The notes beneath the pieces were generated by a model, which had not been told where the DNA came from, made no database searches, and saw nothing but the letters and a program-made list of their open reading frames with translations. Source: Smithella sp. (GTDB lineage: Bacteria; Desulfobacterota; Syntrophia; Syntrophales; Smithellaceae). Taken from it: a stretch of 61,900 nt of DNA. This document shows positions 9,268-18,333 of the stretch, one piece after another (position 1 is the stretch's first letter; each line of letters starts with the position of its first letter). The stretch lies in assembly GCA_017993615.1 (NCBI GenBank), contig JAGOMJ010000009.1, forward strand, positions 1 through 61,900, written 5' to 3'. Made by a program: the position numbers and the translations under genes.

Positions 9268-9334
9268 TGGCCTTGGATCTGTTGCTTTGCGGGTGTCGAT
9301 GACATGAATCAGGTTTTTGAGAAAGGAGGACAAC

Positions 9335-9973
9335 ATGTTGCAGAAAATCATTATCGCAACGATCATTTTTTTATTTTCATTGTCGTTGTGTTGGGCGGCT
9401 GAAGGGATCAAACTTCCCGCTCCCCAAATGGACGGGGGCAAAAATTTGATGAATGCCTTCAAGGAAAGAAAATCGGAACGGTCATACAGCGCCAAAAAAA
9501 TTCCTCTCAATGTGCTTTCGAACATGCTTTGGGCCGCCTGTGGAATCAACCGTCCCGAAGCGGGCAAACGGACTGCTCCGTCCGCCATGAACCGTCAGCA
9601 GATTGACGTTTATGTGGCGACGGCCGATGGACTTTTTCTTTACGAGGCCAAGGGACATTTGCTCAAGCCCATCCTCAACCAGGATATCCGGCCGTTGACG
9701 GGGAAACAGTCGTTTGTCGCCCAGACGCCGGTGACCTTGATTTACGTGGCCGATTATAAGAAAATGGGCAACATCAGCAATGAAGAAAAAGCGTTTTACG
9801 CGGCGACGGATACCGGCTTTATCAGCGAAAACGTTTATCTGTTTTGCGCCTCCGAGGGATTGGGGACGGTGGTCCGGGGGTCCATCGATAAAGAAGCCCT
9901 GGCCAAAACCATGAAACTCGGCGATCATCAAAAAATTGTTTTGGCGCAATCCGTCGGTTATCCTAAAGAATAA
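9335..9973 (+). CDS. SagB/ThcOx-type nitroreductase-like protein with signal peptide
   Basis: The ATG at 9335 has an excellent AAAGGAGG site. The first ~23 residues (MLQKIIIATIIFLFS then LCWAAEG) are a signal peptide, so the protein is predicted to be exported. The rest matches small SagB-like nitroreductase-fold proteins: KERKSERSYSAKKIPL, then LWAACGINRP and PSAMNRQ. These proteins bind FMN as dimers, and the exported ones are usually of unknown role. The gene starts 67 bp after the acyl-CoA synthetase and may belong to the same transcript. A TTG at 9317 would overlap the ribosome binding site and is rejected. Confidence 0.75.
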   Translation: MLQKIIIATIIFLFSLSLCWAAEGIKLPAPQMDGGKNLMNAFKERKSERSYSAKKIPLNVLSNMLWAACGINRPEAGKRTAPSAMNRQQIDVYVATADGLFLYEAKGHLLKPILNQDIRPLTGKQSFVAQTPVTLIYVADYKKMGNISNEEKAFYAATDTGFISENVYLFCASEGLGTVVRGSIDKEALAKTMKLGDHQKIVLAQSVGYPKE

Positions 9974-10144
9974 TAATTCAGAACCGCAGACACCGATGCG
10001 GTAAGCAAAGGGGAAACCAAAACGGAAGCCTGTTGACTGCCGTGGTCTGAAGGATGCGGCGGGATCGGTCATGGCGGGTTGACGGCCGGGGAGGGAGTAT
10101 GGCCGCACATGACGAGACGGGTTCCTGCGGCCTGTGTCGCGGGG

Positions 10145-10405
10145 TTATAGAATGATTTTTATCGCCCGGTGAGCCTTGAGCAATTCGTAAAGGGTCTGCC
10201 GGTGGGATTCGCTTTCCACTATCACTTCCACGTTGAGACAGCGATAGCTGTTGTTCCGACTGCTGCGGGAAAACGTAACCAGACAGTTTCTGTCCTGAAT
10301 AATTTCATCGATCGCCATTCTCATTTCGTCCTCATCCGTCCCGATAATTTTATAAATCCAGGCGCAGGGATATTCGAGGTGAAGTTTGTTTTCTGTTTCT
10401 TCCAT
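10145..10405 (-). CDS. DUF493 (YbeD-like) family protein
   Basis: An 86-residue protein whose pattern (LEYPCAWIYKIIG, then DRNCLVTFSRSSRNNSYRCL and a closing HRAIKIIL) fits the DUF493/YbeD family: a small ferredoxin-like alpha-beta fold ending in a strand. E. coli YbeD has been suggested to be an ACT-like regulatory protein. Here the gene stands alone, convergent with the nitroreductase and divergent from the protease gene. Coding is supported by conservation of the pattern and by the frame running from ATG to stop with no stronger overlapping frame. Confidence 0.75.
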   Translation of the reverse strand: MEETENKLHLEYPCAWIYKIIGTDEDEMRMAIDEIIQDRNCLVTFSRSSRNNSYRCLNVEVIVESESHRQTLYELLKAHRAIKIIL

Positions 10406-10718
10406 TTCTTTCTTCGAGATTTTTCGAATTTTTTAGGAGTTATCCGGAAAAGCTGAAATTAGTCAAGCGGTTTATACCATGGCCCCTCTGATGAATCATC
10501 GGAATCATCAACCTTTTTCCGGCAGAATCCGGCCGGCAACCAAGTTTTCGGCATTGCTTTAGGATACATCGGGGTTGAACGGAGACGATCGGGCAATTAA
10601 CACGGCAAACCAAAGACTCCCGGATTTGATTTCATTTTTCCTTGACAGAATCCCTGCTCCCCTTTATCGTTGTTTTCACAAACATTTTTGTGCAAAGAAA
10701 GCGGATGTAGGGTACGCG
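10406..10718. other. Intergenic region, about 310 bp, with protease promoter
   Basis: Apart from the promoter at 10642-10670 nothing was recognised. An in-frame extension of the protease frame back to 10575 exists but has no protein-like character and would precede the promoter. Confidence 0.45.
10642..10670 (+). promoter_or_regulatory. Promoter of the Prc protease gene
   Basis: TTGACA (10642-10647), a 17-base spacer and TATCGT (10665-10670). Transcription would begin near 10677, which supports a GTG start at 10719 or 10737 for the protease. Confidence 0.55.
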
Positions 10719-12851
10719 GTGAAGGAAAGCAAAGGCGTGAAAAGAAATAATCAAAGCAGCGGAAGTTTTTTCAGCAAAACGGCGTCAGATCATGACCGCG
10801 GGGGGAGAAAAGATCTCGGAAAAGGTCCCCGATTGTATCTACGAAAGTGGTTTTTGATTCTATTGCTGTTCGTTTTTCTGCCTGTTTCCTCCTCAGTTGC
10901 TGAAAATGTCAAGTGCAGCCGCATGCCTCTCCTGATGAAAAGTTTTCTGGCCAACCATTATGCCATTAAGGATCTGAACGCGGAGATCAACAATCAGGTC
11001 GTCGATCAGATGATCAAGCGCCTGGACCCTTCAAAAACATTACTTTACGATTCCGATGTCCAGAACTTAAGGCCGGTTCTGCGAAGAGCTTTTTCCAGCA
11101 TGCAGTCGGGAGACTGCGCCTTGCTCAAACCGGTTTACGATCTTCTGGTGACGCGGGCGCGCGAAAACGAAAAAATCATAAGAAGGATTCTGGGATCGAA
11201 TTACCGGATTGACGAAGATGCGGAATTGTATATCGATGTGAAAAAGCGTCCGTATGTCAAAACCGCGGCGGAAAAATACGATCTTCTAAAGAAAGTTGTG
11301 CAGTTCCAGATCGAAAACGATTTACTGTCCGGTGTGACCCTGGCGGAAGCCAAAAAACAGCAGGTTCACCGCTATGAGTTGCAGACGGCCAGGGTCCTGG
11401 AGCGTCGTCCCGAAAAGCTCATTGAATATGCGGCGGAGGCGTTTGCACAGGCTCTGGATCCGCACACCAATTATCTTTCTCCCGACAATCTGGAAGACCT
11501 CAAAATTCATATGCAGCTGTCGCTGGAGGGAATCGGAGCGCTGCTCAGCAGCGACAACGGCTTTACCGTTATCGAGGAATTGATTCCGGGAGGAAGCGCC
11601 GAGAAATCAGGACTTCTCAAACCCAAAGACAAAATCATTGCTGTGGCACAGAAAAGAGCAAAACCGGTCAACGTGATCGACATGGACCTGCGCGATGTCG
11701 TAAAAATGATTCGCGGCAAAAAAGGAACGCAGGTGACGCTGATGATCCTGAGGCAGTCCGAACGCACGTATCGTTTCGATATCACGCTCACGCGGGACAA
11801 GGTTTACATTAAGGATCAGGAAGCCAAAGTCGATTACCAGACCAGAATGGTCAACGGGAAGAAATACAGTTTTGCGGTCATTGATTTGCCGTCTTTCTAC
11901 GGTGACGAAAAAGAGAACAAATCCAGCTATGAAGACGTCCGCGCCCTTCTTATGGAAGCCCGGCAGCGCGGTGTTGATGGGGTTGTCCTGGACCTTTCGC
12001 GCAACGGCGGAGGTTTGATCGGCGAAGCCGTGCAGATTGCCGGGCTTTTTCTTGGCAGGGGGCCGGTTGTGGCGACCAAGGATAACAGCGAAAAACTGAC
12101 GGTTTTTGTCAACGGCGCGGCAACGTCTGAAATGAAATTAAGAAAAAACAAAATCATCACTTTCCCCGCGGAAGATCGGCCGCTGTATACCGGGCCTCTG
12201 GTGGTTTTGACAAGCCGCCTGAGTGCTTCAGCCAGTGAAATTGTTGCCGGAGCGCTTCAGGACTATCGTCGTGCCATCATCGTCGGATCCGATCGCACCT
12301 TCGGCAAGGGATCGGTGCAGACACTTGCGCCGCTGCCCAGAGACCTCGGGGGGATGAAAGTGACGACAGGGCTTTATTTTCTGCCGGGCGGGAAGTCTAC
12401 GCAAAAGACGGGTGTGCCGGTTGACGTGCGACTTCCCGGTTTTTTTGTTCTGGAGGATGTTGGAGAAGCGGAACTGGAATACCCGCTGCCGGCGCAGGCC
12501 ATTCAGCCGTTCATCAAGGCATCGTCAAATTCTGCTTTACTCTGGACGACCGTCGACCATCCGATGGTTGCAAAACTGTCGATAAAATCTCAGGCCCGGA
12601 TTGCCAAGGATCCAAAATTTAAAGAGATTATTCAGAAAAACAAGGAGGCTGCGGAAAAGAAGGGCCTTATCCGCCTTGTTGATTTGCGGGAGGAACGGAA
12701 AAAAGAAGGAGGATCAAATAAAAAGGAAACGCCCGCCGAACTGAAACAAAAAGTTCGTGATCAGTATGCGCCGTATGTCAATGAAAGTATCAATATTCTT
12801 TCCGATATGATGACCGCAAAGGCAGCGTTGCCGATGGCAAAGGCTCTATAG
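10719..12851 (+). CDS. prc: Tail-specific (C-terminal processing) protease Prc, S41A family
   Basis: This periplasmic protease degrades or trims proteins from their C-termini. From the GTG at 10719, residues 44-60 form the hydrophobic core of a signal sequence. A helical region with DPSKTLLYDSD precedes a PDZ domain (GIGALLSSDNGFTVIEELIPGG region). The S41 catalytic core has the nucleophile Ser504 in SASASE and Lys530 in TFGKGSVQ, spaced as in E. coli Tsp after allowing for one inserted residue. A Lys-rich C-terminal helical part resembles DUF3340. The start is uncertain: GTGs at 10719 and 10737 are both possible, and the promoter at 10642 excludes starts further upstream. Confidence 0.88.
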   Translation: MKESKGVKRNNQSSGSFFSKTASDHDRGGRKDLGKGPRLYLRKWFLILLLFVFLPVSSSVAENVKCSRMPLLMKSFLANHYAIKDLNAEINNQVVDQMIKRLDPSKTLLYDSDVQNLRPVLRRAFSSMQSGDCALLKPVYDLLVTRARENEKIIRRILGSNYRIDEDAELYIDVKKRPYVKTAAEKYDLLKKVVQFQIENDLLSGVTLAEAKKQQVHRYELQTARVLERRPEKLIEYAAEAFAQALDPHTNYLSPDNLEDLKIHMQLSLEGIGALLSSDNGFTVIEELIPGGSAEKSGLLKPKDKIIAVAQKRAKPVNVIDMDLRDVVKMIRGKKGTQVTLMILRQSERTYRFDITLTRDKVYIKDQEAKVDYQTRMVNGKKYSFAVIDLPSFYGDEKENKSSYEDVRALLMEARQRGVDGVVLDLSRNGGGLIGEAVQIAGLFLGRGPVVATKDNSEKLTVFVNGAATSEMKLRKNKIITFPAEDRPLYTGPLVVLTSRLSASASEIVAGALQDYRRAIIVGSDRTFGKGSVQTLAPLPRDLGGMKVTTGLYFLPGGKSTQKTGVPVDVRLPGFFVLEDVGEAELEYPLPAQAIQPFIKASSNSALLWTTVDHPMVAKLSIKSQARIAKDPKFKEIIQKNKEAAEKKGLIRLVDLREERKKEGGSNKKETPAELKQKVRDQYAPYVNESINILSDMMTAKAALPMAKAL

Positions 12852-13055
12852 GGTAATCGGTTATCATCAGGAAGCGGACAGAAAAGGAGGGCAAAAGGCA
12901 CAGTTTTTGGCAAACCGGTTTGCGGAGGATCGGTGGTGGCGCGGAAAGCCGGTATCTGCTGCGAGGTTGCCGGAAACCGCCTGCCACCTTTTAAGGAGTC
13001 GCCCGCGGCATTGTCATCGATAAGAAACGCCAGGCAACCGTAACGCGTCATGAAA

Positions 13056-14198
13056 TTATAAGGCCCCCAGTTCGAGGTAGGGCGGTCTTTCGTCCATTTC
13101 AGATAAAATGTTGTAGCCGTTCCCAGACATCATGTAAATGCAGGTCCGCGTGGAAATATGCAAACGGCTCTTCAACGCTGATATCAGGGGATCTTTTTCC
13201 ATCAAACCGACAACCAGAAAAGCTTTCCCGGTATCATAATGGTCATGGAGAATGGTTTGCAGCAGCAGGTTAAATATCTTCGGATGATTATTTTCGATGG
13301 CGATGCAGGCGGCGACAATATTCCGGAGAGGTTCTCCGGGTTCAGGCATCGGCGCCGTGTGTAAGATGCCTGCCAAGGGGGCACTCAAACGTTTAAACCA
13401 ATGAAGATGCCATGGATAATCGGCAATCAGCATACGGCGGAAAGGGAGCTGATCCCAGCAGGCCATAACACCGCTTATTTTGTTCCTCTCCACAGCCACG
13501 TAAAAATCGTCCGGATGCAGCCCCCGCAAAATGCCGTTGTCTGCAGTAATGTCGTCGGCCGTATAAACGGGGAAAAACTGCCTTCGGCTTCCGTTACGGT
13601 TGAGAAATTCAGCAATCGCATCCGCACCCACCGCAGTGCCGCGCACAATCCGGAGGCCTTTTTGCGGCCGCGGTAACCGGCGCCTGAATAACGGAATGGC
13701 GGCATTATAAAGAACACCCATGTCGGTGCAATCAGGAAAACCGGCCCGGCCGCTGGTCATGATATTTCTGGCGCCGACATTGTCGTAAGGGATGGCGGAT
13801 AGATAAAAGCGGACGCCAAATCCTTCCTGGTGCCACTTCTTCAGGATATTGTGAAGGCGGACGAGTATGGTGGTGTTTCTCAGCGATGAATCGATGCGCA
13901 GACCGCCGATGTATCCGAAATCTTCGGGGACCCCGTTGAGATACAGCCTGCGTTTTGACATCGATACGACGCCGACGATCCGGTGATTGTTTTCCGCAAC
14001 GGCTGTCCGGTGGACGTATCCTTCCACGTCGATGGCGGAAAAGAAACTCGGTTGACAGTCCATGGTCAGCGGGATGCGTCCCGGCATGAAAGTCCGCTTC
14101 ATCAGGGCGCATATGGCTTCATCGTCCTCCCTTCGCGCCTCCCGAATCAGGGTTGGGGGAAAAAATTCAAGTGCATTTTTTTTGTCTTTGTCCGTCAT
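13056..14198 (-). CDS. GNAT-family N-acetyltransferase, large two-lobe form
   Basis: The N-terminal ~150 residues look like a GNAT fold: IREARREDDEAICALMKRTF at the start, a RIVGVVSMSK strand, and DFGYIGGLRIDSSLR in place of motif A. A second half of similar size (FLNRNGSRRQFFP, then FYVAVERNKISGVMACWDQ) reads like another, degenerate GNAT lobe. The acetyl-CoA binding RxxGxG/A signature is not classical, so activity is uncertain. The gene is downstream of the NusG-like gene on the same strand with a gap of about 100 bp. The substrate is unknown. Confidence 0.65.
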   Translation of the reverse strand: MTDKDKKNALEFFPPTLIREARREDDEAICALMKRTFMPGRIPLTMDCQPSFFSAIDVEGYVHRTAVAENNHRIVGVVSMSKRRLYLNGVPEDFGYIGGLRIDSSLRNTTILVRLHNILKKWHQEGFGVRFYLSAIPYDNVGARNIMTSGRAGFPDCTDMGVLYNAAIPLFRRRLPRPQKGLRIVRGTAVGADAIAEFLNRNGSRRQFFPVYTADDITADNGILRGLHPDDFYVAVERNKISGVMACWDQLPFRRMLIADYPWHLHWFKRLSAPLAGILHTAPMPEPGEPLRNIVAACIAIENNHPKIFNLLLQTILHDHYDTGKAFLVVGLMEKDPLISALKSRLHISTRTCIYMMSGNGYNILSEMDERPPYLELGAL

Positions 14199-14304
14199 TG
14201 TCGATTATCAATATTTAAGGAACCGTGAAAGCGATATCCCCCTGTTATTTTTTCTGTATGATGTGATTATCTCATGAAAAAAACTATGCTTTAAATAAAA
14301 TTGA

Positions 14305-14808
14305 TTAAAGCCTGGTTATTTTAAACCCTTCCACTTTCACCGCGACCGAACGGTGTAAGAGATCAATGGAGACGACAAACATTTCTTTGTTCAGGTCGCT
14401 TTTTACGACGATTCCCTCAAGCCCGGCAAAAGGGCCGCCGGTAATTCTTGCCCATTCCCCCTTTTGCGGATACTGAAGAGAGAATATTTCCGTTTTTTTG
14501 TTCAGAAATTTTTGAATCGCACGAATGGCGTCATCAGGAACTGCAACGGGTTCTGAATTTTCTTTTTTGCCCAGAATACGGACGACGCCGGGCGTTTTCA
14601 ATATATCAAGTCTCGTTTCGTAATTGTTCAGATCCGTATCCACAAAAAGATAGCTGGAAAAAAGAGGAACCATAATCTTCTTTTTTCTGTCTTTCCTTTT
14701 GCTCCAGACTTCCACTTCCGGCAGAAAGGTGGTCAGATTTTTTTGGACTAGGCCGTCGTTAACCTTGTGCTCGTGACGACTTTTTGTGTGTATGACGTAC
14801 CAGGACAT
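14305..14808 (-). CDS. NusG paralogue (UpxY/LoaP/RfaH-like antiterminator)
   Basis: A 167-residue protein with an NGN domain (MSWYVIHTKSRHEHKV at the start, FLPEVEVW, PLFSSYLFV) and a C-terminal KOW motif (EWARITGGPFAGLEGIVV). The general nusG gene is normally in the secE-rplKAJL region, so this is a specialised paralogue of the type that helps RNA polymerase read through long operons for capsule, LPS or secondary metabolites. Such genes are usually first in their operon; here only a GNAT gene follows before the strand changes, so its target may lie elsewhere. A promoter with an exact TATAAT sits just upstream. Confidence 0.85.
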   Translation of the reverse strand: MSWYVIHTKSRHEHKVNDGLVQKNLTTFLPEVEVWSKRKDRKKKIMVPLFSSYLFVDTDLNNYETRLDILKTPGVVRILGKKENSEPVAVPDDAIRAIQKFLNKKTEIFSLQYPQKGEWARITGGPFAGLEGIVVKSDLNKEMFVVSIDLLHRSVAVKVEGFKITRL

Positions 14809-14837
14809 TTTTCAATATACGCGATTTTTGCACTGAA

Positions 14838-14864
14838 ATTATAACATTGCCATGTGTTTTGCAA
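14838..14864 (-). promoter_or_regulatory. Promoter of the NusG-like gene
   Basis: Reading leftward, TTGCAA (14864-14859), a 15-base spacer and a consensus TATAAT (14843-14838), ending 30 bases before the start codon. The short spacer lowers confidence. Confidence 0.45.
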
Positions 14865-15071
14865 CGGATTTATCGTATTTTGATTTTTGCAGGCACAGCC
14901 ATCACAGTACGGAAACATCAGGGCCGATCAAATGGGATAACGGACGCCCCGGGCCGGTCGGTAAAAAATCCGTCACGCCCGCATGGATATGGCCCGCTTT
15001 TCCCTTGACATGCAAAACAATCGCCTATAGAAAAACATCATATCTTTGTTCCTGTCAAAAATGAAGTTACC

Positions 15072-16319
15072 GTGGAAAGAACGCATAACATAAGCGATTT
15101 GGAAAAAACAGAATATCTGAAAATAAATTTGGGGAAAAATATTTTGCCGCTGTCCGCGGCAGAAAACAAATACATGCCCGGCGCGGGTCCCATCGAAATT
15201 ATCATATCGTATAAAAGAAGCACCGCCGTTGCCCGGGGGATCGAATGTTTCTTAAAAGCCGCTGACTATTACAATCTTTTTTCCAGCCGTTTGATTATGA
15301 TTGGCGAAAATACATTTGCCCTGCAGTATTGTACCGATGGAATTGTGATCAATATTCTGCCTCCCGTCCATGCGCGTTTTGATGACGTAAGGATTGATGA
15401 TTTGAGAGAAAAGATGACGCATGTTCAGACCTTGCCGGGTCATCCGCTTCTCGCGCTTACACTGATTCCGGTGAACGACGGACATTTTGTCGGATTCAGT
15501 TGCTCTCATGCGGTCGCCGACGGCATTTCCTGCATTCTCTTCCTTTATGCCTGGAACTGCCTTATCGAAGGGAAACCTTTCCCGCGTCCCTCTGCGCAGA
15601 GATTGTTCAGCGGAAACCCAATCCCTTCTGATCACATTGAAAAAGATTGGATGCCGCCCCTGTCCGCGTTGAGCGAAGAGATTCAAAACCGCGTCAGGCG
15701 GGGCGCGATCAAAACATACAAAACGACGGAATATTTTGCCGATGAATTTCTTGCTGAAATGAAACATCAGGCACAGGCAAACAACAGGGAATTCGTTATT
15801 TCCAATAATCAGATTATGACCGCATGGCTGTTAAAAAAATATCATCATCATATTCTGCCTCATACAGATAAGATCGTCATCAGGACGCCTGTCGATCTCA
15901 GAACCGTCCATCCTGGCGTTGATCCGATGTATATCGGTTATGCCGTCATCAATAGCTTTTCGGAATTTCGCAAAAAAGAGATTGATCACATGTCGGTTGT
16001 GGAGACGGCCTGTCGCTTAAAAGAATCCATTCATCACACAAGAACGAAACGCTTTATTCAGGAGGCAACCTATTTGTCCAAGTACGGCATAGAGATTCGA
16101 GAAGAGGTTCTGAAACAATTTCCTCCTTATAATCCGGACACAGATATCGTTTCAACAAATATGACGCATTTGAGCGATCTTGAATCTCTGTTTTTAGGCC
16201 CGGATGCCATGCGTATTGAGCATATCGGCGTAGCATCAGTGAAAACAAGTTTTGCCATGGTGAGAGAAAAGAATAGCCAAATGTCAGCGCAAATCACCAG
16301 CCGGTATCCGCTGATATAA
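15072..16319 (+). CDS. BAHD-like acyltransferase (HxxxDG, CAT superfamily)
   Basis: The active-site motif HAVADG (His146 to Gly151), set in a GFSCSHAVADGISC context, is the HxxxD signature shared by BAHD acyltransferases, chloramphenicol acetyltransferase and NRPS condensation domains. A later segment (VIRTPVDLRTVHPGV) matches the R-x-P-V-D-L-R region of BAHD proteins. The plant-type DFGWG motif is not seen. The length of 415 residues fits a single two-domain acyltransferase with no carrier protein. It would move an acyl group from CoA to an alcohol or amine. The start is a GTG with a poor ribosome site. Only 21 bp separate it from the GNAT-BKACE fusion, so a two-gene unit is likely. Confidence 0.7.
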   Translation: MERTHNISDLEKTEYLKINLGKNILPLSAAENKYMPGAGPIEIIISYKRSTAVARGIECFLKAADYYNLFSSRLIMIGENTFALQYCTDGIVINILPPVHARFDDVRIDDLREKMTHVQTLPGHPLLALTLIPVNDGHFVGFSCSHAVADGISCILFLYAWNCLIEGKPFPRPSAQRLFSGNPIPSDHIEKDWMPPLSALSEEIQNRVRRGAIKTYKTTEYFADEFLAEMKHQAQANNREFVISNNQIMTAWLLKKYHHHILPHTDKIVIRTPVDLRTVHPGVDPMYIGYAVINSFSEFRKKEIDHMSVVETACRLKESIHHTRTKRFIQEATYLSKYGIEIREEVLKQFPPYNPDTDIVSTNMTHLSDLESLFLGPDAMRIEHIGVASVKTSFAMVREKNSQMSAQITSRYPLI

Positions 16320-16340
16320 ATCGTCCAGGAAAGTTTACAT

Positions 16341-17660
16341 ATGTTGTCATCCGCCTCCCGTTACAACATCCGATTTGCCCGCCCCGAAGAGATCCGCGAT
16401 ATCATTGAACTGATGCGCCCTTATAATATGCATCACATTCCTTCGCCGGAGATGCCCCCGCTTGATGACAAGCGATTCATTGTGGTTGAGCAAAACGGAC
16501 AATTGCTCGGTGCCGCCGGTTACACGTTTGTTTCAGAGGAGATCGGGAAAACGACTCTCATGGCCGTACGTCCCGATTGCGCCCGGATGGGGCTGGGGAA
16601 AATACTGCAAACCAGACGGATGCAGATTCTGCGCGGACTCGGCTGCACAAAAATCATTACGAATACCGACCGGCCGGAAACCATCGCCTGGTACAAACAG
16701 CATTTCGGGTATCGCGAAATAGGCAAATTGCCGAAAATTCATTCCTTCAGCCTGGAGCATGTGCCGGAATGGACCACATTGGAATCTGATCTGACAACCA
16801 TTGACGTTCCGTCTCCTGTTCAGGGGAAATTGCTGATGAATGCTGCCCTGACAGGGATGAAGCACACCCGAAGCGACAATCCTTACCTGCCCGTTACACC
16901 GGCGGAAATCGCTGAGGCGGCATTGGAAGCCGGGAAACTGGGAGCGGCCATCGTTCATCTTCATGCGAGGGATGTCGATGAAAAACCGACACCGGATCCG
17001 TCGATATACGCTGAAATTATCAGCCGTATCCGGGAAAAAAATGCCGATCTGATCATTTGCGTCACCACAAGCGGTCGGAACTGGAGCGATTTGCAGAAAA
17101 GGTCCGCCGTGCTGGAGTTGCCGGATGATGTAAAACCGGATATGGCTTCTTTGTCTCTGGGGTCGATGAATTTTCCCTCGGGGGCCAGCATCAACCCGCC
17201 GGAGATCATCCGGTCTCTGGCCTTGCGCATGATGGAACGGAACATCAAACCGGAACTGGAAGCGTTCGAAGTGGGAATGGTCGAATATGCCAAGTATCTG
17301 ATCAGGGAGGGGGTGTTGCGTCAGCCTGTCTATTTGAATCTGATTTTAGGATCGTTAGGCACGATGAGCGCCTCACCGGATAATCTGCGTTATCTTGTTT
17401 CCCGGCTTCCGGCGTTTTCGACGTGGGCCGCTTCCGGAATCGGAAGATATCACAGTAAAGTTCAGGATATGGCGGCCGCAATGGGCGGCGGTATACGAAC
17501 CGGACTGGAAGATAGCAGCATGCACCTGGATGCGGACAAGCGCATACCGGCAAAAAACAAAGACTGGATCAAGAGAGCAGTGGAAGCGGCCAGCCTCAAC
17601 GGCCGTGAAATTGCGACGCCAAATGACGTTCGGCAATGGCTGGATTTGAGGAAGTCGTGA
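16341..17660 (+). CDS. Fusion of GNAT acetyltransferase and beta-keto acid cleavage enzyme (BKACE/DUF849)
   Basis: Residues 1 to ~145 are a GNAT domain with the CoA-binding motif ARMGLGKILQ (81-90) and the NTDRPETIAWYKQHFGY end. Residues ~163-439 are a complete BKACE domain: NAALTGMKHT, the zinc-binding pair His206/His208 in IVHLHARD, Glu310 in FEVGM, NLILGSLGTM, and GIGRY followed by GGGIRTGLED. BKACE enzymes react a beta-keto acid with acetyl-CoA to give acetoacetate and a new CoA ester. No stop or internal start separates the halves and the linker looks normal, so the fusion appears genuine. The partner gene encodes a CoA-dependent acyltransferase. The keto-acid substrate is not known. Confidence 0.85.
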   Translation: MLSSASRYNIRFARPEEIRDIIELMRPYNMHHIPSPEMPPLDDKRFIVVEQNGQLLGAAGYTFVSEEIGKTTLMAVRPDCARMGLGKILQTRRMQILRGLGCTKIITNTDRPETIAWYKQHFGYREIGKLPKIHSFSLEHVPEWTTLESDLTTIDVPSPVQGKLLMNAALTGMKHTRSDNPYLPVTPAEIAEAALEAGKLGAAIVHLHARDVDEKPTPDPSIYAEIISRIREKNADLIICVTTSGRNWSDLQKRSAVLELPDDVKPDMASLSLGSMNFPSGASINPPEIIRSLALRMMERNIKPELEAFEVGMVEYAKYLIREGVLRQPVYLNLILGSLGTMSASPDNLRYLVSRLPAFSTWAASGIGRYHSKVQDMAAAMGGGIRTGLEDSSMHLDADKRIPAKNKDWIKRAVEAASLNGREIATPNDVRQWLDLRKS

Positions 17661-17881
17661 GCCGGAAAAAAGTAGTTTCTGCCTTAGGAAAATGGATTTC
17701 AGAAAAATGGTAAAAACAACGGAATTGCAACCCGCTGTGTCGAAAAATAAATCTTTTAATCGTCAGTATCCGCCCGTCTTTTTTGGAAATTTCGCATCGG
17801 AAAATCATTCAGAAAAGGGGGAAAAGGGATGATTCCTAAAGAAGATCAGAACGTTTAAAATCATAAAACGTTGAAATGGAT
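17661..17881. other. Intergenic region, about 220 bp
   Basis: No gene or strong terminator was recognised between the BKACE fusion gene and the tRNA-Leu gene. Confidence 0.35.
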
Positions 17882-17968
17882 TGGTGCCGGAGCTCGGAAT
17901 CGAACCGAGATGCCCTTGCGAGCGGGGGATTTTGAGTCCCCTGCGTCTACCAGTTTCACCACTCCGGC
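17882..17968 (-). tRNA. tRNA-Leu (anticodon CAA)
   Basis: On the minus strand a 5' acceptor GCCGGAG pairs with CTCCGGC near the 3' end. The D-arm TGGTGAAACTGGTAGACGC, the anticodon stem-loop GGGGA-CTCAAAA-TCCCC (anticodon CAA), a long variable arm and the T-loop GGTTCGATTCC follow. CCA is encoded at 17884-17882. The length is 87 bases including CCA. Confidence 0.95.
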
Positions 17969-17977
17969 ACGGGCGCG

Positions 17978-18005
17978 ATTATATAAACGGCTGGCAAAAT
18001 GTCAA
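17978..18005 (-). promoter_or_regulatory. Strong promoter of tRNA-Leu
   Basis: Reading leftward, TTGACA (18005-18000), a 16-base spacer and TATAAT (17983-17978), both full consensus, ending ten bases before the tRNA 5' end. A GC-rich discriminator follows, typical of stable RNA promoters. Confidence 0.8.
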
Positions 18006-18016
18006 GCTAAAATCTG

Positions 18017-18045
18017 TTGACAATTAATAAATGCCCGTGGTAGGA
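18017..18045 (+). promoter_or_regulatory. Likely promoter of tRNA-Ala
   Basis: A consensus TTGACA at 18017-18022 lies divergent from the tRNA-Leu promoter. The -10 region around 18040-18046 (GTAGGAG) is weak, so the assignment rests mainly on the -35 and on position. Confidence 0.35.
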
Positions 18046-18072
18046 GTCTCATCCGCTTGTTGGAAAAATAAC

Positions 18073-18148
<76 letters not shown>

Positions 18149-18157
18149 AAATTTAAA

Positions 18158-18188
18158 GGGAGGGGTGTTTGTCCCCTCCCTTCTGTTT
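18158..18188 (+). terminator. Rho-independent terminator after tRNA-Ala
   Basis: GGGAGGGG (18158-18165), a seven-base loop and CCCCTCCC (18173-18180) form a perfect 8-bp stem followed by TTCTGTTTTTT. Confidence 0.9.
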
Positions 18189-18333
18189 TTTAAAGAGTTG
18201 CAATTTTCAAAAGCGAAATGTTTGATGGTTGCGCTGGCCCACAAAACGCTCACATTAAAGAGAAAGTATAGTATGGCCGCGTTCACGTGTCCCGGACGGT
18301 ATTGTGCGCCGAACGACACGTGATTTTATGTAA

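Noticed and set aside
10575..10718. Upstream extension of the Prc frame as coding sequence
   Set aside because: It would place a signal peptide about 90 residues from the N-terminus and begins before the likely promoter at 10642.
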